64,000 bases of DNA, taken from contig NC_066579.1 of the NCBI RefSeq assembly GCF_024323335.1, forward strand, positions 54,999,271-55,063,270, written 5' to 3'. Below, one piece after another: positions 47,041 through 58,770 of this stretch; positions within the stretch are counted from its first letter, which is position 1; the number at the start of each line of letters is the position of its first letter. Below the pieces are notes generated by a model. The model saw nothing but the letters and a program-made list of their open reading frames with translations, was not told the origin of the DNA and did no database searches. Source of the DNA: Lathyrus oleraceus. Its lineage: Eukaryota > Streptophyta > Magnoliopsida > Fabales > Fabaceae. The translations under genes were made by a program, and so were the position numbers.

Positions 47041-48472
47041 TGTAAGACCCTAATTTTGACCCTAAGATCCCTCATGGCATCATAGCATTGCATTGGCATA
47101 GCCTCAAGGATCATAAGCATCTTGGTTCCCTTTGCCTTTGGGTATGACCTCTTGTGAGTAGGTTTGAGATCACCAAGTATGCTTGAATTGTATATCATTT
47201 CTTTTCTCATTTTTTTATTTACTAACCAAAAGCACAAAAATATGTCACTAACATTCCTTGTTTGTAGCTTGAGCAGTCACAAAGTCTAAAGCTTCTAGGA
47301 GACCCTATGTGCATTGATATGGCCAAGGGAAGATGAAGGCAAGCATGACTATGGTTACCAAATCTCTCTTGCATCAAATATTCCTCCCAAGTATCTCAAT
47401 TCATCATTTTTACCAAAGCAAATCAAAGGGTTTGAGGTTTGTTTCCAAAGGAAACCCTAATCCATCTGTTCATTAACTGTGCCTTGCTCATGAAGCAACC
47501 TCAACCCATGGTCAAAAACAATCAAGGTAAGTTCTTTAATTCATCATTTAATGCATATTTGAACTTATATGAGTGTCCTCAATCATCAATTCATCAATAT
47601 ATGAGGTGTGGACTTGAGAAGTTGATCAGTCAATTCATCTGACTATTTTTAAATGCACTGAGACTTAACTTTTTATGTGTTTGTCAAATGGAGATGACCC
47701 CAAGAGAAAAATTGTTCTTAAGGACTATATGAACAACTTTCATGTTCATCAAAAATTTATTTGAAGCTTGGAAGGTCATCATCCATTCCAAGACATTATA
47801 GGTCATTTTGACTGAAACCCTAATTTTGGGTCAACTTCCCAAGGACATAACTCCTTCATTTTTTATTATTTTGAAGTGAGACCAAATTCATTGGAAATAT
47901 TAAGATGCCTACTTCAAATGTTATGTTGAGTAAAATTTCAAAATCTCAAAATAAATACATTTGATAATGCAAAACATTATAGGTCACTTTGGACCAAATG
48001 CATTGAAATGTGAAAAAGTCCAACTTCAAGTGCCCATAACTTCTTAATAAAAAATATAAATTATGCAAAATTTTAGTCCAAATTGATTATCTTGAAAATA
48101 TCTACAACTTTCATGTTGAAGGTTTTGTCATTTGGAGCTTGTATCATTGAGACAGAAGGGCTTGAACTTTGGCCAATTTTTAAAATCTCACATATGCATG
48201 TTTTGCACCCTACACTTCAAGTTCAATTTTCATTAATTTCCAAGGCCCAAATGGAGTTTTGATTAACATGACATTTGTTCCTTATGCAACAAGCTTTCCA
48301 ACAATTACTCATGAGGTTACATTTCAAGTATGGACATGGCATTTTCGAAGACTTGAATGTAATAGTGCATTTTGTGAAAATCATTTCAATTGCCATGCAT
48401 GAGCTAATACAGTCCAATCTGCACGTCCATTTTACTTGCATCATGCATTGGCTTTCATTTCCAGTTGGAATT

Positions 48473-48513
48473 GGGCCCTCCATGCGCCTGTACAGGCCCA
48501 TGCATGGAGGCCC
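48473..48513. promoter_or_regulatory. Nested palindromes upstream of Ogre TATA
   Basis: GCCTGTACAGGC (48486-48497) and CCATGCATGG (48498-48507) sit between arms GGGCCCTCCATG and CATGGAGGCCC, ending 48 bp before the TATA box. Could form a cruciform or bind dimeric factors (CATGCA is the RY core of B3 factors). Confidence 0.6.
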
Positions 48514-48560
48514 TTTCCATTCATGCAAGCTTTGGTTCATGCATTCAGCATTGCTTCTCC

Positions 48561-48568
48561 TATAAATA
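48561..48568 (+). promoter_or_regulatory. TATA box of the Ogre LTR
   Basis: TATAAATA in a CTCC-TATAAATA-CAATG context. Confidence 0.6.
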
Positions 48569-50017
48569 CAATGCCTTGACCTCTCATTTTAGCAACCTTA
48601 TGGCGCCCCAATTGCTGCTCAATTGAAATCCTAGCCTTCACTAAAGGAAATAATACATCTTTCTTCAAATTTCTCAGATCTGAATTTTGATTTCATTGAT
48701 CAATCTTCAGATCTCAAAGTTCCTAAACCTTCTCTCCTTGATCCATAGTATCTACTGTAAGCAAAAGCATCTGAAGATCTTGACTCAAAGCCTTGCAATT
48801 CAAAGGTTTACTTCAACTGTTATTTGCTTCGAATCAGCTTGTATAGTGATCTATTTTCATTGTTGTTGTGTGATCTGAAGTCCTCTGCATAGAGGCAACA
48901 CTGCTATGCTTTCAATTTTTGAAAATCATGAAGTTCACATGAACACCACAGAATTTCCACTTCTGATTTCTCTCAATATAGAGATTGGAATGGAATTGAG
49001 TGGTACATGGGTGATGTACATCACCTCAGCTCTCGAATGATGCCTGGATCGTGCCATTTGGTTACTATTTTTATTTCTGCAAATTTTGGTTTGGCCGGAA
49101 GTTGGCCGGAGAAGACGGTGGCGCTGGCCACCGTCTGGTCTCCAGATTCAATCAGGAGCGTCCATCTCCATTTCCAGATTAAATCTCATGCATCCAATGT
49201 TATGACTTTTTTTTGATGTTCCATGTGACTCGTTTGAGTCAAATGTTTGATAGGCGCGCGCTCAGGGCCTCATGATTTGCCAGCTCAATTAATGAGCTCA
49301 GATCCAATGGCTCACGCTTTTTCTCTTTTTCTATTTTCTGATTTTATTTTCCTTTTATTATTTTAATTCCATTTCACTTTAAAAATTTATATCTCTCTCA
49401 TTATTGGTCCAAAAATTATGGAACCAATTTCATTCTTCTCCTTTTAATTTCTACTTTTTAAAAATGATTTTTAATATTTTTTATTTTATCATTTGATATT
49501 TTTTAGTAATTTTCTCTTTTCTGGTTATTTTTAATTCATTTTAAATAGTTTTTGATATTCAAAAAAATACAAAAATATTTTTCCAACCTCTTTGAATGAT
49601 GATAGATCTATGAAAAATATTCTCATCAATTTATTAATTAATTTGAGATTTATTTGAGATTTTAATTCAATTAGGTTATTTTTATGCATTTTTAATTGAT
49701 TTAAAATAGTTTCTGACTTTTAAAAATGCTGAAATTTTTTGTTAAACTTTGTTTGACCTTATTGAACTTGGGATAATTCACTTGGACTTTTCAAAGTTGA
49801 TTTGAAGTGAGTTTGAAGTTTGACCTTTCTTTATTATTTTAATTCAAGTTTTATTTTAATATTAAAAAGTGCCAAAAATATTTTATTTGTTTCTTGACTT
49901 CTAATCTTCATTTTGCTTCTGTTTTCTATTGTTTGACCTTGATCTCCTCTATCTTTGGTCAATGCTTGTTGATTAATACATACCATTTCCATTAATGCAC
50001 TTTAATTCTTCATCATC

Positions 50018-50047
50018 TTCTTCTTCTTCTTCTTCTTCTTCTTCTTT
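50018..50047. repeat. CTT trinucleotide microsatellite
   Basis: About ten CTT units inside the Ogre LTR. Confidence 0.9.
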
Positions 50048-51910
50048 TTTCTTTTTGATCAATGAGTTAAAGATTGGTGGTTAGCATTGATACATGGGGG
50101 TTTAATCTTCCTTGGTTCAAATCTAATTCATCTTGATCATGGATCAAGTGAATGGCTTTGCATTAAGGATAGGTTGCTTCCTAAATCATGCAAAGAACCT
50201 AAATCAATACAAGATCATTTCTCATCTTCTTTTTGGCATGGCAAGTTGTTAGAGTTTGATTTACTAATCAAGACCTCTAACTTGTGTTGTTGCCTACATT
50301 ATTATTGACCGGCCTCAGATAGTTGTGACTTCTACATAAGTCCAATTACGATTGCTTAACATAGCGCTAAATTTGCCTTATGGTACACTAACTATTAACA
50401 CTAACCATTAACCATTAACATTTACTTTTTGCTCTTTACATTTATGCAATTTACTATTCTTGCACATATTATTCATTGGCTTTTTCCTTTGCTCATTTGA
50501 GCACATGTTTATGTTAATGCAATTTGCCTTTTGCTCACTTGAGCATATAATTGTGTATATATATTATTGTGCTTGTGTTTTGTTTTGATTGTTGTGGACC
50601 AAAATGCAAAGAAATGGACAAATGGACTTAATTTCTAGGACTTTCCCTATGCAAATTGGAGTAAAAAGACCTTAATGTTGAAGATGGATTAGAAGAACCA
50701 AATCTCTAAACCCACTCTTGTCCATTCTTGATTTACTTTATAGAACTTTTTGATATGTGTGCTTTTGTGCTAGGGGATCCTATGAGAGCTCAAATTGAAG
50801 AAACATTGCCATGTTCATCCAAAGTGAAAGATACAAGAGGCATTGGGGATCTTCTAAGAGCTTGTTTGATTTTGTTGATTGCTTGAAGCTTACAATTATT
50901 TTACTTGCATATTCCAAAGGATGGGAGCTACTTGGATCATCAATATGATCTCAAGAGAGGAACTCCATTTGTGGTCTTGTTTCTTATCCCTCATCTCTTG
51001 TATGACTAGGAATTTAGCCATTCTTCTTCTTCCCTCCACTCTAACCCAAGCCAAAATTCTTGTGCGAACATTTAACACTTCTTTTCAAACATTAGAAACC
51101 TAAGACTTATGCTTTTGATTTTCAAACTTTTCCATGACACTTATTTTGAATTGAACCTTTAAATCAACTTTGACCATATTTTGTAAATACTTTTCATTGG
51201 TAAATATAACTCATTCAAATACTTTTGTGGTTTCAATGGCCACTTTCTTAGCCAAAACTTTTCATAACCTTGAGCTATTAGGTTTGAGTTATCCTTGAGG
51301 TAGATGTAATACTCACCTATATCCTTAGTGATGGACAATGAGTCTTCCATGCTTATTATAGGGTTAACCCCTCACTAGCATGTTGAAGCTATCCTCACAT
51401 GGTGGATTTGTGGTTTTAGGTTGAGTTTTCTCCCTTGGATAACAAAAGACCTTAAGGATTTTGGACCAATCAATTCACCAACTCATTTTGAGATTTTTAC
51501 CCCTAACTACGAGGTTTTGATCCTAATCTTTTTTAAGATGGTACGTAGGCAATGGGTTCATCCATCCAAACACAAAATATAAATAACTTGTATATTCTCT
51601 TCTCATCTCTTCAATCATGTTTGCACAAACAAATTTTCACAAAATACCAACTTTACAACAAGTGTGAAAAGGGCTCCCTAGGAGTACCTAGGATGTTTTG
51701 GGTTCTTAACACCTTCCCATTGCATAACCAACCCCTTACCCCGATCTCTGACATTTTTACTAGTTTTTGATTCGATAAAACTCTTAGGTTTTTGTTCGCT
51801 TTCTAACCATTCCTTTGGATAAATAGAACTGCGGTGGCGACTCGACTTGTATGGTTTACCTTGGATTTAGTCAATATTTATAATGGTAAGAATATTCCGC
51901 TACAGAAAAG

Positions 51911-51928
51911 TGGTGACTCTGCTGGGGA
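51911..51928 (+). other. Ogre primer-binding site (tRNA-Arg type)
   Basis: TGGTGACTCTGCTGGGGA, the known Ogre PBS form, usually TGGCGACTC; one change here. Confidence 0.85.
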
Positions 51929-52774
51929 GGTTTGCCTAGTGGGTTTTGCCTACTTTTCATATTTGTTGTATTGTTGCGTATATTATTTTGTGACATATTT
52001 TTGTGCAATTTGGGATTACTGTATTGTATGTAATGATTGAATTGCTTGATTATTAATTCCTTGTATGCTTGGTGATCTTTATGAGATGAGTTCTATACCC
52101 GAACTCGAGTGCCCTTAGGATAGGAGAATGACATAGTCTTGTTGACTTGTGTGGAGTTATTCCTTCGCGAGTTGACTTGCAAGTCCATTCACTTGGTGGA
52201 GGTCATGTTGGGATCAATAATGTCACACAAGTAGTTCTGGTTCGACATCACTCTTTCCAATATGGACCTTAGAAGCCAAGGACCTTAGTTTACTAAGCCC
52301 ATCTTGGCATATTCTTAGGATGTAATGCGAAAGTCGTTCAAGTGTAAGATTTGATGCGATTGTTACGCGATACTACACTCATACGAGTCTCTCTTGAGAA
52401 TATTCTTGGAATACGAGTAGTCGTTTATCCGATAATATCCGAAAGATGGGATGATGACTATGGGAACCTCTTGTAGAACATGTTTGGCAGGTTTAAACCC
52501 TAGTACACTCCTTTTGGGTGGTTCTTAACCGAAACTCCATGCTCGTGACTTGCAACAAACCCTTTATTCATGGTTGATCTGTTCTTGTATCCTTAATATC
52601 AATGGAACTTGGGTGTTGATAAGGTGTAAACCATAATCCACCAAAATGGATGATTGATATTAAGAATGACATGATCCATCCCATGACCTTTGTTTGGTGT
52701 GCTTTGCTTGATCCTTGAGTGTGATTGTTGCATTCACGCATTCATGCACCCATTTGCATCCATAACATCAAATA
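51929..52774 (+). other. Ogre untranslated leader
   Basis: About 0.85 kb between PBS and ORF1; no ORF of note, as is usual for Ogre. Confidence 0.6.
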
Positions 52775-54277
52775 ATGAGAAAATTTTCAAGGAACTTAAG
52801 AGGTCTATTTGCAAATTTTTCAGACATGGAAAGACAAAGAAGGAATACAAAGAAGTACAGTTTCAGAAAACCCGACTTGAAAGAGCTAAGGAATTTGACA
52901 CCCTATGTATTAGATCCCTTGGGTTTCAAGGCTTGTTTTGGGAAGCTTCTATCTGTTCTGACTACTCAAGTGGACGAAGGTTTGATGAGTGTATTGGTGC
53001 AATTCTATGATCCCTTGTACCGTTGCTTCACATTTCCGGATTTTCAGCTTTTTCCCACGCTTGAGGAGTATGCTCACCTTGTGGGTATACCTATCTTAGA
53101 CCAGTTGCCGTTCAGTGGCTTAGAGAGTGTTCCTACTTCTCAAGAGATTGCTGACATGTTGCATATAGATGAATCTCTGGTGTGTGCTCATATGACTACC
53201 AAAGGTGAAATTCAAGGTCTTCCTTCTGAGTTTCTCATTGCTCAAGCTACTATGTATGGGAAGGCCATGAGTGAGGACGCCTTTGAGGCTATATTCGTAC
53301 TTCTCATCTATGGGTTAGTGTTATTCCCCAACATCAACAAGTTTGTGGATGTGAATGCTATTAGGATTTTTGCTACCCTTAATCCCGTTCCGACTCTGTT
53401 GGGTGACACTTACTTTTCTTTGCATATGAGGAATGCAAAGGGTGGTGGTACCATTGTGTGCTGTTTGCCTCTGCTGTACAAGTGGTTTAATTCGCACTTT
53501 CCGCAGACGGTCGCCTTAAAGGAGAACAAAGGATGTCTACGTTGGTCCACGAGACTTATGTCTCTCACTAATGATGATATCTTTTGGTACAACTGTGTGT
53601 ATGATGGTGTGCAGATTATTGACTCTTGTGGTGAATTCTCCAATGTACCTCTTCTTGGTACATGTGGTGGGATTAACTACAACCCTATTTTGGCACGTCG
53701 TCAGCTTGGGTTCCCCCTAAAGGATAAACCTAATAACATTTTGTTAGAAGGTGTGTTCTTTCAGGAGGGTAAAGATCCCCAATGTTTGAAGAGAAGGATG
53801 GTCCGCGCTTGGCGCAAGATTCATAGGAAGGGAAGGAAGGAGCTAGGTCCGAAGAACTGTGTTGCTTTGGAACCTTACACCTCTTGGGTTAGGAGGAGAG
53901 CTTCTGAGTACCTCATGCTTTATGAGTATCCGAGACCTACACCTTTGGTTGTGGCTGGGCCTTCAACCCTCCCTAACCAAGGAGTAGAGGAGTTGAGAGA
54001 CGAAGACCGTTCACGTGCTTGGATCCCCGAACGAGAGGAGTTGCTTCAGCAGATTACAGAGAAGGATGCTTTGATAGAGTTCCTTGAGCAGCAGGTTTTA
54101 GATGATTCTGATGACGCATTGACTTCTCTACTTCCTCAGTCTTCCAAGTTTTGGAAGAGGAAGTATGATCGATTCGCTAAAGAGAAGGCATACATGGAGG
54201 CAGCCTATGAGAGGGAGGTGAAGAGGCTTCGTGCAACTTATCTTCCAGTCTCCCGAGCTTTAGACGATTGTTTCTAG
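52775..54277 (+). CDS. Ogre ORF1 protein (PMD-like accessory ORF)
   Basis: Open frame of 500 codons. The real start is probably the second Met at 52826 (GACATGGAAAG context, MERQRRNTKKYSFRKPD), giving 483 aa. Ogre elements carry this extra ORF upstream of gag; its function is unknown. Visible: LVQFYDPLYRCFTFPDF, then FPTLEEYAHLVGIPI (residues 93-107 from 52775), KGGGTIVCCLPLLYKWF (224-240), DSCGEFSNVPLLGTCGG, and a C-terminal Glu/Arg-rich helix likely to be a coiled coil (about 415-490). It has no stop, although the gag next to it has four. Confidence 0.85.
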   Translation: MRKFSRNLRGLFANFSDMERQRRNTKKYSFRKPDLKELRNLTPYVLDPLGFKACFGKLLSVLTTQVDEGLMSVLVQFYDPLYRCFTFPDFQLFPTLEEYAHLVGIPILDQLPFSGLESVPTSQEIADMLHIDESLVCAHMTTKGEIQGLPSEFLIAQATMYGKAMSEDAFEAIFVLLIYGLVLFPNINKFVDVNAIRIFATLNPVPTLLGDTYFSLHMRNAKGGGTIVCCLPLLYKWFNSHFPQTVALKENKGCLRWSTRLMSLTNDDIFWYNCVYDGVQIIDSCGEFSNVPLLGTCGGINYNPILARRQLGFPLKDKPNNILLEGVFFQEGKDPQCLKRRMVRAWRKIHRKGRKELGPKNCVALEPYTSWVRRRASEYLMLYEYPRPTPLVVAGPSTLPNQGVEELRDEDRSRAWIPEREELLQQITEKDALIEFLEQQVLDDSDDALTSLLPQSSKFWKRKYDRFAKEKAYMEAAYEREVKRLRATYLPVSRALDDCF

Positions 54278-54596
54278 GGTTCCATAGGATGTTCATTTTC
54301 CTTCTCTCTTGTATTTGGTTAACAATATTGTACTTCTTTAGTGTAAAATACTTCCAAATATCATTGGTATGATATTTCCATATGTTACAAATGTTTAATA
54401 GTTCCAAAATTTGCAAATAGGACTATAAAGTTCCTTAGATATAAAAATTAATTAAATCATATGCATTGCATGCATCATGTGCATAAGCAGGTTTTGCTCC
54501 AGGCTTCTTGTTCTATGGTCTAACTCTGTGTTCTTCATTTATTTTGAAGACAAGCTGACTCACCGGTACTACACCCGAGCCAACGTATCAAGACTA
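54278..54596 (+). other. ORF1-gag spacer in Ogre
   Basis: No ORF starts here. TTTATTTTGAAG before the gag region (about 54536-54547) could be a splice acceptor. Confidence 0.4.
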
Positions 54597-56507
54597 ATGG
54601 ATCATTTGGAACAAGAGAACCGTGAACTTAAGGAGGAAGTAGCCAGATTGACTGCCCTGATGGAGTCATTCATGGCTGCCCAAAGCCAGTCTTCTCCGAC
54701 GCCTTCAAGTCCTCCTCAGAGGACAGTCATCTCCGAGATTGTCTCATCAACCGTGCCTGCGGCCAGCGCCCACTTTGCACCAACAGCTATGCCAGCCGGG
54801 TTTTCGTAAGGGATGCCTCCCAACTTCATGCCTAAGGGTCCTGCACCCACTTTTGCTTCTCTGCCGGCATCTAGCCCGGTCCTAGTCGTTCCTCCTCCTG
54901 TCGTGCATACTATGCCCAGAGTAGACGACACCATCTATCATTCTGAGCCGTCTGAGGGCCCTGATGTCTATGAAAAGATGGATGCCATGAATGATCAATT
55001 TCTTGAGCTCCGAAAGGAATTGAAAACTCTCCAAGGAAAGGACCTCTTCGGCAAATCTGCTGATGAACTCTGTTTGGTCCCTAATGTTAAATTCCCTATC
55101 AAGTTCAAAGTACCTGACTTTGAAAAGTATAAGGGGAATACTTGCCCTCTCAGCCACCTAGTCATGTATGCCAGGAAGATGTCGACTCAGACCGATAACG
55201 ACCAACTGCTTACTCACTACTTCCAGGACAGTTTATCCGGTGCTCCCCTAAGATGGTATATGGGCTTGGACATCGCGAACATTTGATCCTTCAACGACCT
55301 TGGCGAGGCCTTCGTCAAGTAATACAAGTATAACGTGGATATGGCTCCCGATAGGGATCAATTCAGAGCTATGTCCCAGAAGGACAAGGAGACTTTTAAA
55401 GAATACGCCCAGAGGTGGCGAGAGCTAGCATCACAGATTGTGCCCCCGTTGGAGGAGAAGGAAATGACCAAGATCTTTCTGAAGACCTTGAGTTCTTTTT
55501 ATTATGAGAGGATGATTGCCAGCGCTCCTTCTGACTTCACCGAGATGGTGAATATGGGGATGCGTCTGGAAGAAGGAGTCAGGGAAGGGCGCCTGACCAG
55601 AGAAGAAGGCTCTTCTGCCAAACGGTATGGGACGTTTAGAAAGAAGAAAGATGGCGAGGCACATGCTGTGACCTCCCATGCTAAATCAAGAAGACCCTCA
55701 GTGAGAAGGAAGACCGTGCGTCCCGCCGGTAACCAGCATCAGGTGGCTCACATAGCACCTGTTTTCAGAGATAATCAGCAGTATCAACACCACAATAATA
55801 ATCAGCAACAACAACATCCACAATATCAACAACAACAACACCGTCCTCAACAGCAGACCTACCAGCCTCGAAACAACAATCAAGCCAGTACAAGCTACGA
55901 GAGGAAGAGGGTCACCTTCGATCCTATTCCCATGACCTATGCCGAATGGTATCCCTCTTTGATAGAGAGGAAATTGATTACTCCACGAGACTCGCCGGCT
56001 ATACCTACCAACCCTCATTGGTGGTATAAGCCTGAATTACACTGTGTTTATCATTCCGATGCTCCCGGACATGACATGGAAAACTGCTACCCGCTGAAGA
56101 CCAAGGTTCAAGACCTTGTGAGATGTGGTATTCTGTGTTTCGAGGACGTAGGTCTTAATAGGAAGAAGAACCCATTGCTCGAGCATGGGAAATCCTCCGT
56201 CAACATGGTCCAGGGTTGCCCTGGTAAATACAAAGTCAAATATGTCAGCCATATTCGACAATCGTTGGTCGAGATGCACAAACTGTTGTGTGAGTATAGT
56301 CATTATGAGCACGACCACGACAGATATCGAGTTTGCACTATCAATCAAAGAGGATATCGCCAATTCCGCAAAGATATCCAAGAAATGCTGGATGAATGAG
56401 TCATTGAGATACTTCAGAACCGAAATGTTGATGTAAATGCTGATGAAGTCAATGTAATATCTCCAGTATTTCGGATCCCTGAGCCTGTTGTCATCAGATA
56501 CGATGGT
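54597..56507 (+). pseudogene. Ogre gag (start of gag-pro-pol), stop codons, cut by Tekay C
   Basis: One reading frame from MDHLEQENRELKEEVARL (coiled coil) through FKVPDFEKYKGNTCPLSHL, the Ty3 gag core with DMAPDRDQFRAMSQKD, a Gln/His/Asn-rich run and a Cys/His group (CVYHSDAPGHDMENC) to PEPVVIRYDG, where Tekay C interrupts. In-frame stops: TAA 54807, TGA 55284, TAA 55320, TGA 56397; no frameshift. The middle two fit CGA to TGA and CAA to TAA changes. Protease, RT and the rest would lie beyond the right edge of the window, behind C and D. Confidence 0.88.
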
Positions 56508-58575
56508 TGTAACACCCTTCCAAATACCCCAAAATATTTAATAGGAATAGCAACATATCAATCAGAGTAATTATGCCCCGAAGGGTGTCACACAAAATAT
56601 TTCACACCATTCAACAATATAGAGGTCATGCTCTTTTATTAATTTAAAACTTAAGCAGTTGCATAAAACACAGCGGATATAATTTCATCAATCATGTAAA
56701 ACATTACATGGAAAATGGTTCTCAACCAACAATAAAACATTCGAAACAAGTTAAGACAACCCATCCCGATGTTACATCTATCAGAGCACGACCCACTACG
56801 GAGACTACACTAGACCCCATAGCACTAGCTTCTACTCAACTCACTGCTCGTTACCTGAAAAATAGTTGTAAGGGTGAGTTCCTCAATCAATATAATAAGC
56901 ATTATAGAACAACATGTAATGCTAAGTAAATCACACATCAATTCACCCTAACCAGACTACGCATTCAGCAACGACAATATCCATCCAACCATCATATTCA
57001 ACAGTAAAAATCTCAATCATATTCAACATTAACAACACAACACACAACACACATATGATACTGGAATACATCCATTCATATCATATGCCATACATTCATT
57101 ATGCAATGAGACTCTTATGCATGCGGTACCGATTATGTTGTGAACATATAGTTCAACCTCACCGTCCAAATCCAGGCACGGCTACCAAGCTCACTAGTCC
57201 CACTCATTTGAGACATAGTGACTCACTCACTAATTCCTCACCATGGGAATTAGCTACCACCCCGAATGGGCCATGATATGCACGCTAATCACCTAGCATG
57301 CAAACAACAACAACAACAATCAACATGATTCACTCACTAATTCCTCACCATGGGAATTAGCTACCACCCGAAGGCCACAATACGCATGCTAATCACCTAG
57401 CAATGCAACATCAACGATAATCAAGAATAGACACATGCTCACACTCGAAGCCATAGAATAGTCTATTCACAAATGCATACATTCACAACATCATGTATAC
57501 CATTCCACATTATCAACACAATTTATCACAAAAGCATATTATATCATGTCAAACAACAACCACAACATTAGCACACTCTACTAATGTCTATACTGCTCAA
57601 ACAGCGGGAATTAATCCCTATTACATCATAGGCCGACATAGGCCAACCCTCAAATAGGCACACAACATTAAAAGATTCATTTTCCCCCACTCTGCAACAT
57701 ACTATATCAATTTTTCCACAGCTCGAAGCTCACAGGTCGGCGCAAAGACTCTGCTCAACTGGAGGGAGTCGGCGCAAAAGCCCTATGCGTCGACGCATAC
57801 AGTCGACGTTTAGCTCACTGGTCGGCGCAAAACTACCATGCGTCGACGCATGCAGTCAGCGCATGCCTCACGGGTTAGCGCACGCCGACCCTATGGTCGA
57901 CCGCTCGCGCGCAGACTCAGATTTTTCTGAGTTTTCCAGGGTTCCGTTAGCTTACGTTTCACAGGTTTTCCGGCCGTTTCCTCAACTACAACCATCTCTA
58001 AACAGAACAATTCGCCCGGTAAATTGGTAGCGCCGATTCAAGTTTTTAACTGGAATTCGTGTCCTAGTCTAACATTTACGACTTACACCACTACCGATTC
58101 AATTTACAGATTTTAACACCGTTTATCCAACATCAAAATCAGCATATACCGTCCCAATTAGGGTTAATTTAACGGCTTATCACTACCCACTACGTATTAT
58201 CCCATAATACCCATTAATCGACGATAAACCCCCCTTACCTGATTAATCCGGCAAAATCTCTAAGCTTCAAGCTCTTCTCCAACCTTCAGCCCTGCTCTGT
58301 CTCTTTGCCCTTTTTCTCTTCTCTGCAGCTTCTCTGAGTTTCACGTGAAAAACTTATTTTCCAAATGAACCCTATTTCCTTATTCCACTTATATATTTTC
58401 CAATAATAATATTAAAATCCAATAATTATTATTCCAAAATAATAATAATTATTATCCAATAATAATATTCCAATTTATTTTATTCCAATAATAAAATAAC
58501 CCAATTATTCAATTAAATTAATATTATACTATTAACTCAATTTAAATAATTATTTTATTTTATTGGGGTGTTACA
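56508..58575 (-). repeat. 3' LTR of Tekay C (2068 bp)
   Basis: TGTAACACC...GGTGTTACA. Alignable with A and B outside the palindrome region (shared hairpin duplication near 57225-57370 and the ATCGACGATAAACC block near 58216). Confidence 0.92.
57735..57905. promoter_or_regulatory. ATGCGTCGACGCAT palindrome cassette in LTR of C
   Basis: TATGCGTCGACGCATA and CATGCGTCGACGCATG are 16-bp perfect palindromes. Around them are three GGTCGGCGCAAA-type repeats and GCGCATGC-like motifs. Same place in the LTR as the cassettes of A and B, but a different sequence. Confidence 0.75.
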
Positions 58576-58588
58576 ACTCTCCCCCACT
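58576..58588 (-). other. Polypurine tract of Tekay C
   Basis: AGTGGGGGAGAGT on the minus strand next to the LTR. Confidence 0.88.
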
Positions 58589-58617
58589 AAAAGAGTTTTC
58601 GTCCTCGAAAACATACC

Positions 58618-58770
58618 TCAAGCGAACAACTCCGGATAAGACTCCTTCATCTTACTTTCCAGTTCCCAAGTCACATTGCCACCTGCTGGTCCTCCCCAAG
58701 CTACCTTCACTAAGGCAATCTCTTTACCCCGCAACTGCTTCAACTCTCGATCCTCGATCCTCATAGGTGA
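58618..58770 (-). pseudogene. Chromodomain end of Tekay C pol
   Basis: Last 50 codons, from MRIEDRELKQLRGKE to ESYPELFA and stop. Almost identical to copy A and open as far as it goes; cut by D at 58770. Confidence 0.88.

Larger units (their letters stand above)
47041..51904 (+). repeat. 5' LTR of Ogre (4864 bp)
   Basis: Starts TGTAAGACCCTAATTTTGAC and ends CCGCTACA, 6 bp before a tRNA-Arg-type PBS. The size fits the roughly 5-kb LTRs of legume Ogre. It contains a palindrome group (48473-48513), a TATA box (48561), a CTT/GAA microsatellite (50018-50047) and no gene; short frames inside are not conserved domains. Confidence 0.9.
56508..58770 (-). mobile_element. Tekay copy C, 3' LTR and end of pol, cut by copy D
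   Basis: Inserted in Ogre gag; ATGGT (56503-56507) is the predicted TSD. LTR 56508-58575 is followed by the PPT and 151 bp of the chromodomain end, then interrupted by D (predicted TSD GGTGA, 58766-58770). The rest of C should resume beyond the window. Confidence 0.9.

Noticed and set aside
50018..50047. CTT repeat as a special signal
   Set aside because: Simple microsatellite in an LTR; nothing else conserved around it.
55698..56381. Minus-strand frames with Leu/Val-rich runs opposite Ogre gag
   Set aside because: Antisense of the Gln/Asn/His-rich gag stretch, not membrane proteins.
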